From the NCBI RefSeq assembly GCF_001746755.1, contig NZ_MCGG01000013.1, forward strand, positions 1 through 64,000: a DNA stretch of 64,000 bases, read 5' to 3'. The translations under genes and the position numbers were made by a program. The DNA is from Magnetovibrio blakemorei. GTDB lineage: Bacteria > Pseudomonadota > Alphaproteobacteria > Rhodospirillales > Magnetovibrionaceae. A model generated the notes under the pieces. The model saw only the letters and a list, made by a program, of their open reading frames with translations, had not been told where the DNA came from and ran no database searches. Shown one piece after another: positions 9,239-16,962 of this stretch (its first letter is position 1; the number at the start of each line of letters is the position of its first letter).

Positions 9239-9664
9239 TTAGGCAGCGGTGTCTTGCTTGCGGGCCAGCGGATAAAGCTGCTCGCTTTCCGCTTGAATAC
9301 GGTTCCACACAAGGTCGAACATTTTATCCGTTTCTTTCACGAATTCAGCATGATCCGCAATGCGTAAGCCACCCTTTTTACACCACTTTTCAGCATATTT
9401 TTTGAACAGACGCTTGATTTCTTTTTCGCCTTCTATGAAACGTCCAACGATGGCGCGAGTCGTGCCATCGTTGTTGTTCAACAGTTCCGAATAAATCTGC
9501 TTGTTGTGGCTCATGTGCGTGTCGAACTTATCGCGATAGCGCTCAAACAGTTCACAGGTGATGCCGGAATCACACATCTCGCGATCCTGAAATAAATAGG
9601 ACAACGTTTTCGCCAATTCTGCGATTTGATGGTTCTGCATGTGCAGGTCTTCGAATGACAGCAT
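9239..9664 (-). CDS. Hemerythrin-like protein
   Basis: A 141-residue, all-helical protein with spaced His and Glu residues (HMQNHQIAEL, HMSHNKQIYSELL, DHAEFVKETD, ESEQLY) compatible with the four-helix hemerythrin fold that holds a di-iron O2 or NO site. Ligand assignment is not certain by eye because the spacing differs from canonical bacteriohemerythrin. ATG 9664 follows a GGGGAG ribosome site by five bases. It lies about 145 bp upstream of sulfide:quinone oxidoreductase on the same strand, which suggests an O2- or NO-related link to sulfide oxidation. Confidence 0.6.
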   Translation of the reverse strand: MLSFEDLHMQNHQIAELAKTLSYLFQDREMCDSGITCELFERYRDKFDTHMSHNKQIYSELLNNNDGTTRAIVGRFIEGEKEIKRLFKKYAEKWCKKGGLRIADHAEFVKETDKMFDLVWNRIQAESEQLYPLARKQDTAA

Positions 9665-9862
9665 AAACACTCCCCCACACTCGTTACGCCCATAGTGGTG
9701 ACGATATCACCGACAGGGGTCGAGGTGTCCCTTTGAGATTATTGATGGATATATTTTAGCGGTTATTTGTCGGACGTAAAACGTCTAAGGCATGTGGCAG
9801 ATCAATGTGTTGAAGTTTTTGCTAATTAAGTAATATCTGGAACGGCATAAAAATCGAGCTTT

Positions 9863-10507
9863 TTACGAAAAAAGTGCGCTGGAAGCCAAGCCGTCAAACA
9901 TAAACTGCACGGACAGCGCCGCCAGCAAAACACCAACAACACGGGAAATGACATTCAATCCGGTGAGGCCCAAAACCTTCTGCACTTGCCCGGCCATCAA
10001 CAGCAGACCTAAGGTGATGAGCAACACGCTCAACATCGCACCGACGGTGATCGCCCAGTGGAGGAAATCCCCGCTGCTTTCTGCGCTCAGCAACACCACG
10101 GCCCCCATGGAACCGGGCCCGGCAATCAGCGGGGTTGCCAGGGGAAAGACGGAGATATCTTGCTTGTTTTTAGCCTCAGCGGTTTCGCCTTCGGTGGTGG
10201 AGTTGCCACCGGATTGACGGGCGAACACCATGTCGATGGCGATCAGCAACAGCAAAATCCCACCCGCCATACGCATGGCCGCCAAGCTGATGCCGAGACG
10301 TGCTAAGGCGGCTTCGCCAAACACGGCAAACAACAATAAAATGGCGGTGGCGATCAGCACCCCCTTCAAGGCCAAGGTGCGGCGTTGAGGTGGAGTGTTT
10401 CTGTGGGTTAACGCGGCAAACACCGCCGCCACACCGACAGGGCCGATGGTGGCGAAAAAGGTCGTAAAGGCGACCAAGGCGATTTCAATCATATGCGCAT
10501 TGTCCAT
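9863..10507 (-). CDS. MarC family integral membrane protein
   Basis: A 214-residue protein with six hydrophobic segments. It has the family features FATIGPVGVAAVF near the N-terminus and FPLATPLIAGPGSMGAVVLL in the second half, the two related half-repeats of MarC/YchE proteins. Once linked to multiple antibiotic resistance, the family's substrate is unknown. It is isolated: about 200 bp without genes separate it from the hemerythrin gene, and it is read divergently from the decarboxylase gene. Confidence 0.88.
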   Translation of the reverse strand: MDNAHMIEIALVAFTTFFATIGPVGVAAVFAALTHRNTPPQRRTLALKGVLIATAILLLFAVFGEAALARLGISLAAMRMAGGILLLLIAIDMVFARQSGGNSTTEGETAEAKNKQDISVFPLATPLIAGPGSMGAVVLLSAESSGDFLHWAITVGAMLSVLLITLGLLLMAGQVQKVLGLTGLNVISRVVGVLLAALSVQFMFDGLASSALFS

Positions 10508-10616
10508 GAGCAGACTTTAGCACAGCATTGGCACTTTACGAGCCTTTAGGTCGTGTTTCTCGGCGGCTCATGATCTTTGCTCGCACACTCTGCCCTGATC
10601 TGGTAAGTCAGGGGGC

Positions 10617-11645
10617 ATGGATTCACATGCGATCAGATCGAGCCTCAAAGCTCCTGTTCAACACGGCGGCGACCCGAAGGGGGGCGAGGCGCGATTTGGG
10701 GTGCCCAAAGACGGCTGGGTGGATTTGTCCACCGGCATCAACCCGGTTCCGTATCCCTTGGGTGATGTGCCAAGTCAAATGATGGCGCGGCTGCCTTTGC
10801 AAGCGGACTTGGACGCACTTTTGGCGGCGGCCCGGCGTGCTTACGGCGTTGCGGATCACGCCGCCATCATCGCCAGTCCCGGCACCCAGGCGTTGATCCA
10901 ATCCGTTCCGACCCTCTTTGCGCCGTCGGATGTCACCGTTTTAAGCCCTACATATGGGGAGCACGCCCCGGCGTGGGCTGCTGCGGGGCACGCCGTTGAA
11001 GCGGTCAATTCCATTTGCGCCCAAGCGGCGCACACCGCCCCCTTTGGTGTGGTGGTGCACCCCAACAATCCCAATGGCCGCACTCAGTCGGTCGAGGGTC
11101 TGCTGGCTTTTGCGGGCGAACTGCATGACCGCGGCGGGCTTTTGGTGGTGGATGAGGCGTTTGCCGATGTTATGCCGTCGCTCAGCGTCACCCCCCATGC
11201 GGGCTGTGACGGTCTGGTGGTGTTGCGCTCTTTCGGTAAGTTTTTTGGCTTGGCAGGGGTGCGCCTGGGCTTTGCCGTCACGACTTGGGACATCGCGGAG
11301 CGATTGTCTGAAAAGCAGGGGCCGTGGGCGGTGTCCGGTCCGGCGTTGTGGGCGGGCACGCAAGCCCTGAACGATCAAGACTGGATTGAAGCGACCCGTC
11401 AGCGTCTCAAAACGGATGCTTTGCAGATGGATGAGATTTTGCAAGGAGCGGGTTTGAACGTCGTTGGCGGGACCGACCTTTATCGTTTGGTCGACAGCCC
11501 AAATGCCCAAGCCGTCTATGAAACCCTTGGCTTTGCGGGCATCAGTGTGCGGACCTTCGATTATCAGCCCAACTGGTTGCGGTTTGGTTTGCCCGGCACC
11601 GATGATGGCTGGTCGCGATTACGCACAGCTCTGGGCGGTCTTTAG
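10617..11645 (+). CDS. cobD: Threonine-phosphate decarboxylase (CobD/CobC), class I aminotransferase fold
   Basis: PLP enzyme that decarboxylates L-threonine O-3-phosphate to (R)-1-amino-2-propanol phosphate for the nucleotide loop of cobalamin. The 342-residue protein has the CobD/CobC opening HGGDPKGGEARFG...WVDLSTGINP, the substrate-binding HPNNPNGR, the VDEAFAD aspartate loop and the PLP lysine in RSFGKFFGLAGVRLG. No other cobalamin gene and no cobalamin riboswitch is visible here. A histidinol-phosphate aminotransferase is the main alternative, but the STGINP opening favours the cobalamin enzyme. Confidence 0.85.
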   Translation: MDSHAIRSSLKAPVQHGGDPKGGEARFGVPKDGWVDLSTGINPVPYPLGDVPSQMMARLPLQADLDALLAAARRAYGVADHAAIIASPGTQALIQSVPTLFAPSDVTVLSPTYGEHAPAWAAAGHAVEAVNSICAQAAHTAPFGVVVHPNNPNGRTQSVEGLLAFAGELHDRGGLLVVDEAFADVMPSLSVTPHAGCDGLVVLRSFGKFFGLAGVRLGFAVTTWDIAERLSEKQGPWAVSGPALWAGTQALNDQDWIEATRQRLKTDALQMDEILQGAGLNVVGGTDLYRLVDSPNAQAVYETLGFAGISVRTFDYQPNWLRFGLPGTDDGWSRLRTALGGL

Positions 11646-11675
11646 GCCGAGCGGTCTATAAGGTTGGTTCTGAGT

Positions 11676-11804
11676 TTAGTCTTTGGGGGTGTCGTTGTTA
11701 TCATTTTTGGGGCCGCTGAAAATGGCCCGCAACATGAATATGGTGGCAATAAAAATGACGGCACCCGCCACGTAACCAAAAATCGTCGAAAGCTGTGCGA
11801 ACAT
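11676..11804 (-). CDS. 42-residue single-span membrane peptide
   Basis: Short open frame starting MFAQLSTIFGYVAGAVIFIA and ending SGPKNDNNDTPKD. One hydrophobic helix (about residues 8-30) is followed by a charged, Asn/Asp-rich tail, so it looks like an N-out or signal-anchored inner-membrane peptide. It begins 13 bp after the SDR stop in the same direction, so it is probably translated from the same message. No family is recognised. Its ribosome site is weak (GGGCTAG). Confidence 0.6.
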   Translation of the reverse strand: MFAQLSTIFGYVAGAVIFIATIFMLRAIFSGPKNDNNDTPKD

Positions 11805-11816
11805 AATATCTAGCCC

Positions 11817-12566
11817 TTAAAGTGAATATGTGGTGTGCCCGGCTTGAAGTTCTTGTTCCGCTTCGACCAAGGTGCCGCTAACCGTACAGGCGGGCGACGC
11901 CAGTTCCAAAAACAGATGATTGATCGTTTCGGGTGCTTTAACGGTTTCGGGGACTTCGCCCGGCATCGCAATGGCGCGCATATCGGTACGGGTGGCGCCG
12001 GGGTTGATCAGGTTGACTTTGACGTTGGTCTTGGCGCATTCCTGGGCGTAAATACCCGCGACCATTTCCAGCGCCGCTTTGGATACCGCGTAGGTGCCCC
12101 AGTACGCGCGCGGCTGATGGCCAACGGATGAGGTGGCAAAAACCACCCGACCTGCATCTGAGGCTTTGAGCAGCGGGTCCATCGAGCGCAACAAACGCCA
12201 GTTGGCGGTTAGGTTGATGTCCAACACCCGTTGCCATTCTTTCGGATCGATGTGGGTGATGGGGGCCAAGGTGCCCAAGGTGCCAGCGTTGCCGATCAGC
12301 ACGTCGAGCTTTTTAAAGCGTTCATAAATCGCCCCGCCGATTTTATCGATAGTGTCAAAATCCGTCAGATCGCATGGCACCAGCGTGGGCGCTTGGAAAC
12401 CTTGACCGCGCAGCTCGTCGTCCAGTTCTTCCAGCGCGCCTTGGGTGCGGGCGGTGAGAATCAGGTGTGCGCCTTGTTCGGCAAAACACTGGGCCAGTGC
12501 GCGACCAATGCCGCGAGAAGCGCCGGTGATCAGGGCAACACGGCCCTCAAGAATTTTGTCAGCCAT
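11817..12566 (-). CDS. SDR family oxidoreductase
   Basis: A 249-residue classical short-chain dehydrogenase. The Rossmann motif TGASRGIG is at about 14-21, NAG at about 93-95, and the catalytic Ser-Tyr-Lys appears as SSVGHQ...YAVSKAAL; the INPGATRTDM loop follows. Arg at TARTQ after the second strand suggests NADP(H) preference. The substrate is unknown. It lies 15 bp after purF and is followed by a small membrane peptide, an arrangement (cvpA-purF-SDR) common in this bacterial class. Confidence 0.9.
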   Translation of the reverse strand: MADKILEGRVALITGASRGIGRALAQCFAEQGAHLILTARTQGALEELDDELRGQGFQAPTLVPCDLTDFDTIDKIGGAIYERFKKLDVLIGNAGTLGTLAPITHIDPKEWQRVLDINLTANWRLLRSMDPLLKASDAGRVVFATSSVGHQPRAYWGTYAVSKAALEMVAGIYAQECAKTNVKVNLINPGATRTDMRAIAMPGEVPETVKAPETINHLFLELASPACTVSGTLVEAEQELQAGHTTYSL

Positions 12567-12581
12567 ATGAGTTCTCTAACT

Positions 12582-14045
12582 TTAGTCTTCAGACAAGAGT
12601 GTCAATTGTTCGGAGCCCGAATGCCCATCTTTGTCCACCAGGGGCAAGGGATATTCGCCGGTGAAACAGGCATCGCAATACTGCGGGCTGGCTTGATTGC
12701 GGGCTTCTTCGCCAACGGCTCTGTACAGGCCGTCATTGGAAATGAACGCCAAGGTGTCGACACCGATGTGCTTGGCCATTTCCTCAACCGTCATGTTGTG
12801 GGCCATCAGTTGTTCTTGATTGGGGGTGTCGATGCCGTAAAAGCAGGGGTGCGTGGTGGGCGGACTGGAAATGCGCATGTGCACTTCTTTGGCACCGGCG
12901 TTACGCATCATTTCGACGATTTTCATCGATGTGGTGCCGCGCACGATGGAATCATCCACCAAAATCAAGCGCTTGCCTTTGATCCATGCCCGGTTGGCGT
13001 TGTGTTTGAGCTTCACGCCCAAGTGGCGAATGGTGTCGGATGGTTGGATAAATGTGCGGCCCATATAGTGGCTGCGAATGATGCCCAGATCAAACGGCAC
13101 GCCGCTTTGTTCGGCGTAGCCGATGGCGGCGGGCACGCCGCTGTCGGGCACCGGCACAATCATGTCGGCTTCCACATGGCTTTCCCGGGCCAGTTCGCGG
13201 CCGATGGCTTTGCGCACCGAATACACACCCTGGCCTTCGATCACACTGTCGGGGCGGGCGAAGTAAATGTATTCGAAAATGCAAAAGCGCGACGGCTTGG
13301 GGGGGAACGGTTTGAGGCTTTGCATGCCGGTTTCGCTGAACACAACAATTTCGCCGGGTTCCACATCGCGCACATAGTCGGCTCCGATGATGTCCAGCGC
13401 GCAGGTTTCCGATGCCAGCACGTGGCCGTCGCCGATGCGGCCAATGACCAAGGGCCGCACGCCGGACGGGTCGCGCACGCCGATCAGCTTTTGGCGGGTC
13501 AGGGCAACAAGGGAATAGGCTCCGGTGACGCCGCCGAGCGCGTCGATCAGGCGGTCGAGGACCTTGCGATACGAACTGGTGGCCACCCGGTGCAAGATGG
13601 TTTCGGTGTCAGAGGTGGATTGAAAGATGCAACCCCGTTCGACCAGTTCCGTGCGACACGTGCGGGCGTTGGTGAGATTGCCGTTGTGGGCAATGGCAAA
13701 ACCGCCGAACACCAAATCGGCGAACAGCGGTTGAACGTTGCGCATTACGGTGCCACCGGCCGTTGAATAACGCACATGACCGATGGCCATGGGGCCTTCA
13801 AGGCGACTGATGACGTCTTCTGAATTGAAGTTGTCGCCCACACTGCCCAGTGCGCGGTGGCTGTGAAAATGCTTGCCGCCGAAAGACACCACACCCGCCG
13901 CTTCTTGGCCGCGGTGTTGCAGCGCATGCAAGCCCAATGCGGTCAGCGCTGAGGCGTCGGGGTGGTTGTAAACGCCAAAAACGCCGCATTCGTCGTGAAA
14001 ATGGTCGTCATGTGGAAACGAAGCGGTAATGCGGGGGGTATCCAT
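12582..14045 (-). CDS. purF: Amidophosphoribosyltransferase PurF
   Basis: First enzyme of de novo purine synthesis; makes 5-phosphoribosylamine from PRPP and glutamine. The N-terminal Ntn glutaminase has its nucleophile Cys at residue 20 (DECGVFG), behind a 19-residue propeptide, then RGQEAAGV and HVRYSTAG. The PRPP site is VDDSIVRGTTS. Cys residues in RFCIFEY, HPCFYG and YCDACF match the four ligands of the [4Fe-4S] Bacillus-type enzyme. ATG 14045 is preferred; a GTG three codons earlier is possible. It is between cvpA and the SDR gene. Confidence 0.97.
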   Translation of the reverse strand: MDTPRITASFPHDDHFHDECGVFGVYNHPDASALTALGLHALQHRGQEAAGVVSFGGKHFHSHRALGSVGDNFNSEDVISRLEGPMAIGHVRYSTAGGTVMRNVQPLFADLVFGGFAIAHNGNLTNARTCRTELVERGCIFQSTSDTETILHRVATSSYRKVLDRLIDALGGVTGAYSLVALTRQKLIGVRDPSGVRPLVIGRIGDGHVLASETCALDIIGADYVRDVEPGEIVVFSETGMQSLKPFPPKPSRFCIFEYIYFARPDSVIEGQGVYSVRKAIGRELARESHVEADMIVPVPDSGVPAAIGYAEQSGVPFDLGIIRSHYMGRTFIQPSDTIRHLGVKLKHNANRAWIKGKRLILVDDSIVRGTTSMKIVEMMRNAGAKEVHMRISSPPTTHPCFYGIDTPNQEQLMAHNMTVEEMAKHIGVDTLAFISNDGLYRAVGEEARNQASPQYCDACFTGEYPLPLVDKDGHSGSEQLTLLSED

Positions 14046-14117
14046 GGTCTTCACGATCCGTATTTGGGCCAGGCCGATATTGGGCTAGGAGTGCGTTGCG
14101 GGGGCACGGGTTGCGGG

Positions 14118-14786
14118 TCACTGGCTGGTTTCAAAGAGCCTGTCCATTTCTGTGCGTTCTTTTTTACCATATCCATCCGTTTTTGAGCCATCCGGTGATT
14201 GAGGTACGGCATTGATGGCTTTGTCGAGCAGGGTTTTGCTTTGCTCTTTCAGCGACGGACCCTTTTGGGGGTTTTTCGCTGACGGGTCGCCCGGTGCTTT
14301 TTTGGCATCTTTGTCACTGGGCGGGGCCAAGTTTTTTAACAGGGTTGCACCTTGGACAATCATCGGAATGGTGCGGGCTTCATAAATCCATTTGGGCTGT
14401 TCGTCGGGCGGGGTCATCCATTCGTAGCCGATCCACACCAGCGCCACGATAACCCCACCGCGGAGTATACCAAACAAAAAACCCAACGCCCGGTCCAAAG
14501 GCCCCAGCGCACTTTCCTTGACGCCATTGGAAATGCGCCGCGTGATAATAGATAAGATCACCAGCGCGCCAATAAAAATCACAATGCCCGTGACCAGGGT
14601 GGCGATGAAGGGGTCTTGGATGAATTGCAGGGTGAACTGCTCGACCGCGGGGGTGGCGTACATGGTGGCGAAAACCGCGCCGATCCATCCCCCGATGGAC
14701 AAGACCTCATGCACGAACCCGCGCGCATAAGCGAAAGCGCCCGAGATCAAAAGTAGGCCAATGACAAGGATATCAATCCAGTGCAT
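14118..14786 (-). CDS. cvpA: CvpA family membrane protein
   Basis: A 222-residue inner-membrane protein with four hydrophobic segments in the first 125 residues, including the family pattern W.DI.V.....SG..A..RG and the Gly/Arg loop LGPLDRALGFLFGILRG. The C-terminal third is a polar, Lys/Ser/Pro-rich tail (KDAKKAPGDPSAKN). CvpA is needed for colicin V production in E. coli and affects purine-linked and envelope-stress phenotypes. It sits between radA (6 bp upstream) and purF. Confidence 0.9.
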   Translation of the reverse strand: MHWIDILVIGLLLISGAFAYARGFVHEVLSIGGWIGAVFATMYATPAVEQFTLQFIQDPFIATLVTGIVIFIGALVILSIITRRISNGVKESALGPLDRALGFLFGILRGGVIVALVWIGYEWMTPPDEQPKWIYEARTIPMIVQGATLLKNLAPPSDKDAKKAPGDPSAKNPQKGPSLKEQSKTLLDKAINAVPQSPDGSKTDGYGKKERTEMDRLFETSQ

Positions 14787-14792
14787 GTGCGC

Positions 14793-16163
14793 TCAAAACC
14801 CGCCTTCGTTTTCGAACATCTGCGCCAGTTCTTGGATATGGCTCAATTCGTTCGATGTTATGCCTTTGACAACCGCCTTGTTTTTGCCCCGGTTCTTGGG
14901 GACTAAGGCCCGCGTAAAACCCAATTTAGCCGCTTCTTTAAGCCGTCCCTCGGCGTGGCTCACGGCGCGAACTTCGCCCGACAAGCCGATTTCGCCGAAA
15001 AAGAGGCTGCCTCTGGGTACGGCGATGTCGCTTAAAGACGACAACAGCGCGGCGGCGACGGCCAAGTCGGCGGCAGGCTCCGTCACCCGGAGTCCACCTG
15101 CGACGTTCAAGTACACGTCGTTGGCTCCAATGGCAACCCCACATCGATTTTCGATCACCGCCATCACCATGGCCAAGCGGGAACTGTCCCACCCCACAAC
15201 CGCGCGGCGCGGGGTGGCCAGGGTGGATGGTGAGACCAGGGCTTGAACCTCCAAAAGCATGGGGCGTGTGCCTTCCATGCCCGCAAACACCGCAGAACCG
15301 CTGACATCTTGGTCGCGATCGGACAAAAACAAAGCGGATGGATTGCTGACTTGGGTGAGCCCCGCGTCGGACATTTCAAACACGCCGATTTCGTCGGTGG
15401 CGCCAAAGCGGTTTTTGACCGCACGCAAAATTCTGAACTGGTGGCTGCGGTCGCCTTCAAAATAAAGCACCGTGTCGACCATATGCTCCAACACCCGAGG
15501 CCCCGCAATTTGCCCTTCTTTGGTGACGTGGCCGACCAAAATGATGGGAAAGCCCTTGCGTTTGGCCAGCCGGATCAGTTCTTGAGCCGACGTGCGGACC
15601 TGCGCCACGGTGCCGGGCGCGCTTTCCAAGCTATCGACGAACATGGTTTGGATGGAATCGATGATCGCCACGTCGGGCGGGTCGTTGTCCAAGGTGGTGA
15701 CGATGTCGCGCACATTGGTGGCGGCGGCAAGTTGCACCGGGTTTTTTTCCAGGTTTAGGCGGCTGGCGCGCAGACGCAGCTGATCGACCGCTTCTTCACC
15801 GCTGATGTAGGCCACCCGTCCGCCCTTGGACAGTTCGGCTGCGGCTTGCAGCAAGATGGTTGATTTGCCGATGCCGGGCTCACCGCCCACCAAGATGGCG
15901 GAGCCTGCGACCATGCCGCCGCCCAATACGCGGTCAAATTCTTCGATGTTGGTTTTGCGCCGGGGGGCCTGTTTTTCTTTGCCCTCTAAGCCGACAAAGC
16001 TGATTTTGCGGCCCTTTTGCGCGCCAAGACCCTTGGGCGTGTCGTCGCTTGCGGCTTCTTCGCTGAGCGTATTCCATGCCCCGCACGCGTCGCATTTGCC
16101 GTTCCATTTGGGGAAGCTGGCACCGCATTCGGCACAGACGTAAAGGGTTTTTGACTTGGCCAA
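14793..16163 (-). CDS. radA: DNA repair protein RadA
   Basis: RecA-like branch-migration ATPase that helps process recombination intermediates. The 456-residue protein has an N-terminal zinc finger (Cys10-Cys13, Cys24-Cys27), the Walker A GEPGIGKST near residue 95, the RadA-specific KNRFG motif, and a C-terminal Lon-protease-like domain (SRLAMVMAVIENRCG...DVYLNVAGG). Length is normal. It starts the minus-strand set radA-cvpA-purF-SDR; the leader upstream belongs to the divergent CBS/permease pair. Confidence 0.96.
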   Translation of the reverse strand: MAKSKTLYVCAECGASFPKWNGKCDACGAWNTLSEEAASDDTPKGLGAQKGRKISFVGLEGKEKQAPRRKTNIEEFDRVLGGGMVAGSAILVGGEPGIGKSTILLQAAAELSKGGRVAYISGEEAVDQLRLRASRLNLEKNPVQLAAATNVRDIVTTLDNDPPDVAIIDSIQTMFVDSLESAPGTVAQVRTSAQELIRLAKRKGFPIILVGHVTKEGQIAGPRVLEHMVDTVLYFEGDRSHQFRILRAVKNRFGATDEIGVFEMSDAGLTQVSNPSALFLSDRDQDVSGSAVFAGMEGTRPMLLEVQALVSPSTLATPRRAVVGWDSSRLAMVMAVIENRCGVAIGANDVYLNVAGGLRVTEPAADLAVAAALLSSLSDIAVPRGSLFFGEIGLSGEVRAVSHAEGRLKEAAKLGFTRALVPKNRGKNKAVVKGITSNELSHIQELAQMFENEGGF

Positions 16164-16254
16164 TGGGTATCCTTAAAGCGAAAGACATGAGGCGGCGGTA
16201 CGCGCGCGCAGTACACCTCCTTCGACGTTCAAGTCTTAGCGTGATTCGGGGTGT

Positions 16255-16405
16255 CACCTCAAGGTGGTAGCAGGCCACTTTGCCAAGGAGACCACAGCGT
16301 CGTGCTGTGGGGCTTTCCCTGAGGATGTGGCTTGGTAAGAGTTGGTGGGTTTGATATGATAGATCTTCGCCCCTCCGTCCGTGCAGGGGTCTATCCAAGG
16401 GGAGG
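16255..16405 (+). promoter_or_regulatory. Candidate structured leader RNA with alternative pairing at the ribosome site
   Basis: Upstream of the CBS gene, CCTCA (16257-16261) pairs with TGAGG (16320-16324) and encloses two hairpins: AAGGTGG/CCACTT (16261-16280, one bulge) and CCACAGC-GTCGT-GCTGTGG (16292-16310), which is a three-way junction. CCAAG at 16283-16287 could pair with CTTGG at 16331-16335 as a pseudoknot. Downstream, CCCCT (16370-16374) can pair with AGGGG at 16385-16389 or with the AGGGG (16398-16402) that forms the ribosome site. This would allow on/off control. It does not match a riboswitch class I can recall. Confidence 0.4.
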
Positions 16406-16413
16406 TGTGAGCC

Positions 16414-16962
16414 ATGGATTGCAAAACCGTGATGGCACCGATCAAAACCAGCTTGTACACCGACGAGACCATCGGTCATGTGATTGATTTCATGGTGGAA
16501 AAGCACATGGGCTTGGTGCCGGTTATCGAACGTGACGGCACCTTTGCGGGGCTGATCGGCGGTGAGTCCCTGATCCCATATTTAATGCCCAAATCTTTGA
16601 GCGCGCTGGGCACCTTGTTTCGCCACGGGGCGATGAAAAAAGCCAGCTTCCTCCACGAAACCGCCGAAGATATGAAAGAGCGTTTGGATGCTTTGCGCGA
16701 TCGTCCCATCGGCGAAATCATCGCCCGCAACGTCAAGACCGCCACCCCCGAAACGCCGTTGATCGATGTGTTGATGATGATCAGAGAAAAACAATACGTG
16801 GTTCCCGTCGTTGATGCCGAGCGCAAGCTGGTGGGGGCCATTTCTTTTTTCTCGGTCATGTACGGTTTGAATAAAGAGTACGACCGCGAAACCGTGGAAC
16901 GGCTCAAAGCCGAAGAACGCGCAAGCCGTCAACAACAAGACGCCAAGAGGGATGAGTTATGA
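16414..16962 (+). CDS. CBS-domain regulatory protein
   Basis: A 182-residue soluble protein with two CBS motifs: residues about 1-65 (VMAPIKTSLYTDETIGHVIDFM...GLVPVIE) and about 98-155 (NVKTATPETPLIDVLMMI...YVVPVVD), followed by a charged helical tail. CBS pairs bind adenine nucleotides and act as sensors. A GGGGAGG ribosome site is ten bases before the ATG. Its stop overlaps the permease start as ATGA, so the two proteins are probably made together, with this one likely adjusting the permease. Confidence 0.88.
   Translation: MDCKTVMAPIKTSLYTDETIGHVIDFMVEKHMGLVPVIERDGTFAGLIGGESLIPYLMPKSLSALGTLFRHGAMKKASFLHETAEDMKERLDALRDRPIGEIIARNVKTATPETPLIDVLMMIREKQYVVPVVDAERKLVGAISFFSVMYGLNKEYDRETVERLKAEERASRQQQDAKRDEL

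Noticed and set aside
10508-10616. Cobalamin riboswitch before the threonine-phosphate decarboxylase
   Set aside because: The 109-bp gap is too short and has no B12-box-like sequence.
12231-13766. Long plus-strand open frame of 511 codons opposite purF and the SDR gene
   Set aside because: It is the mirror of high-GC coding DNA; its product is His/Gly-rich with no domain, while both minus-strand genes have clear motifs.
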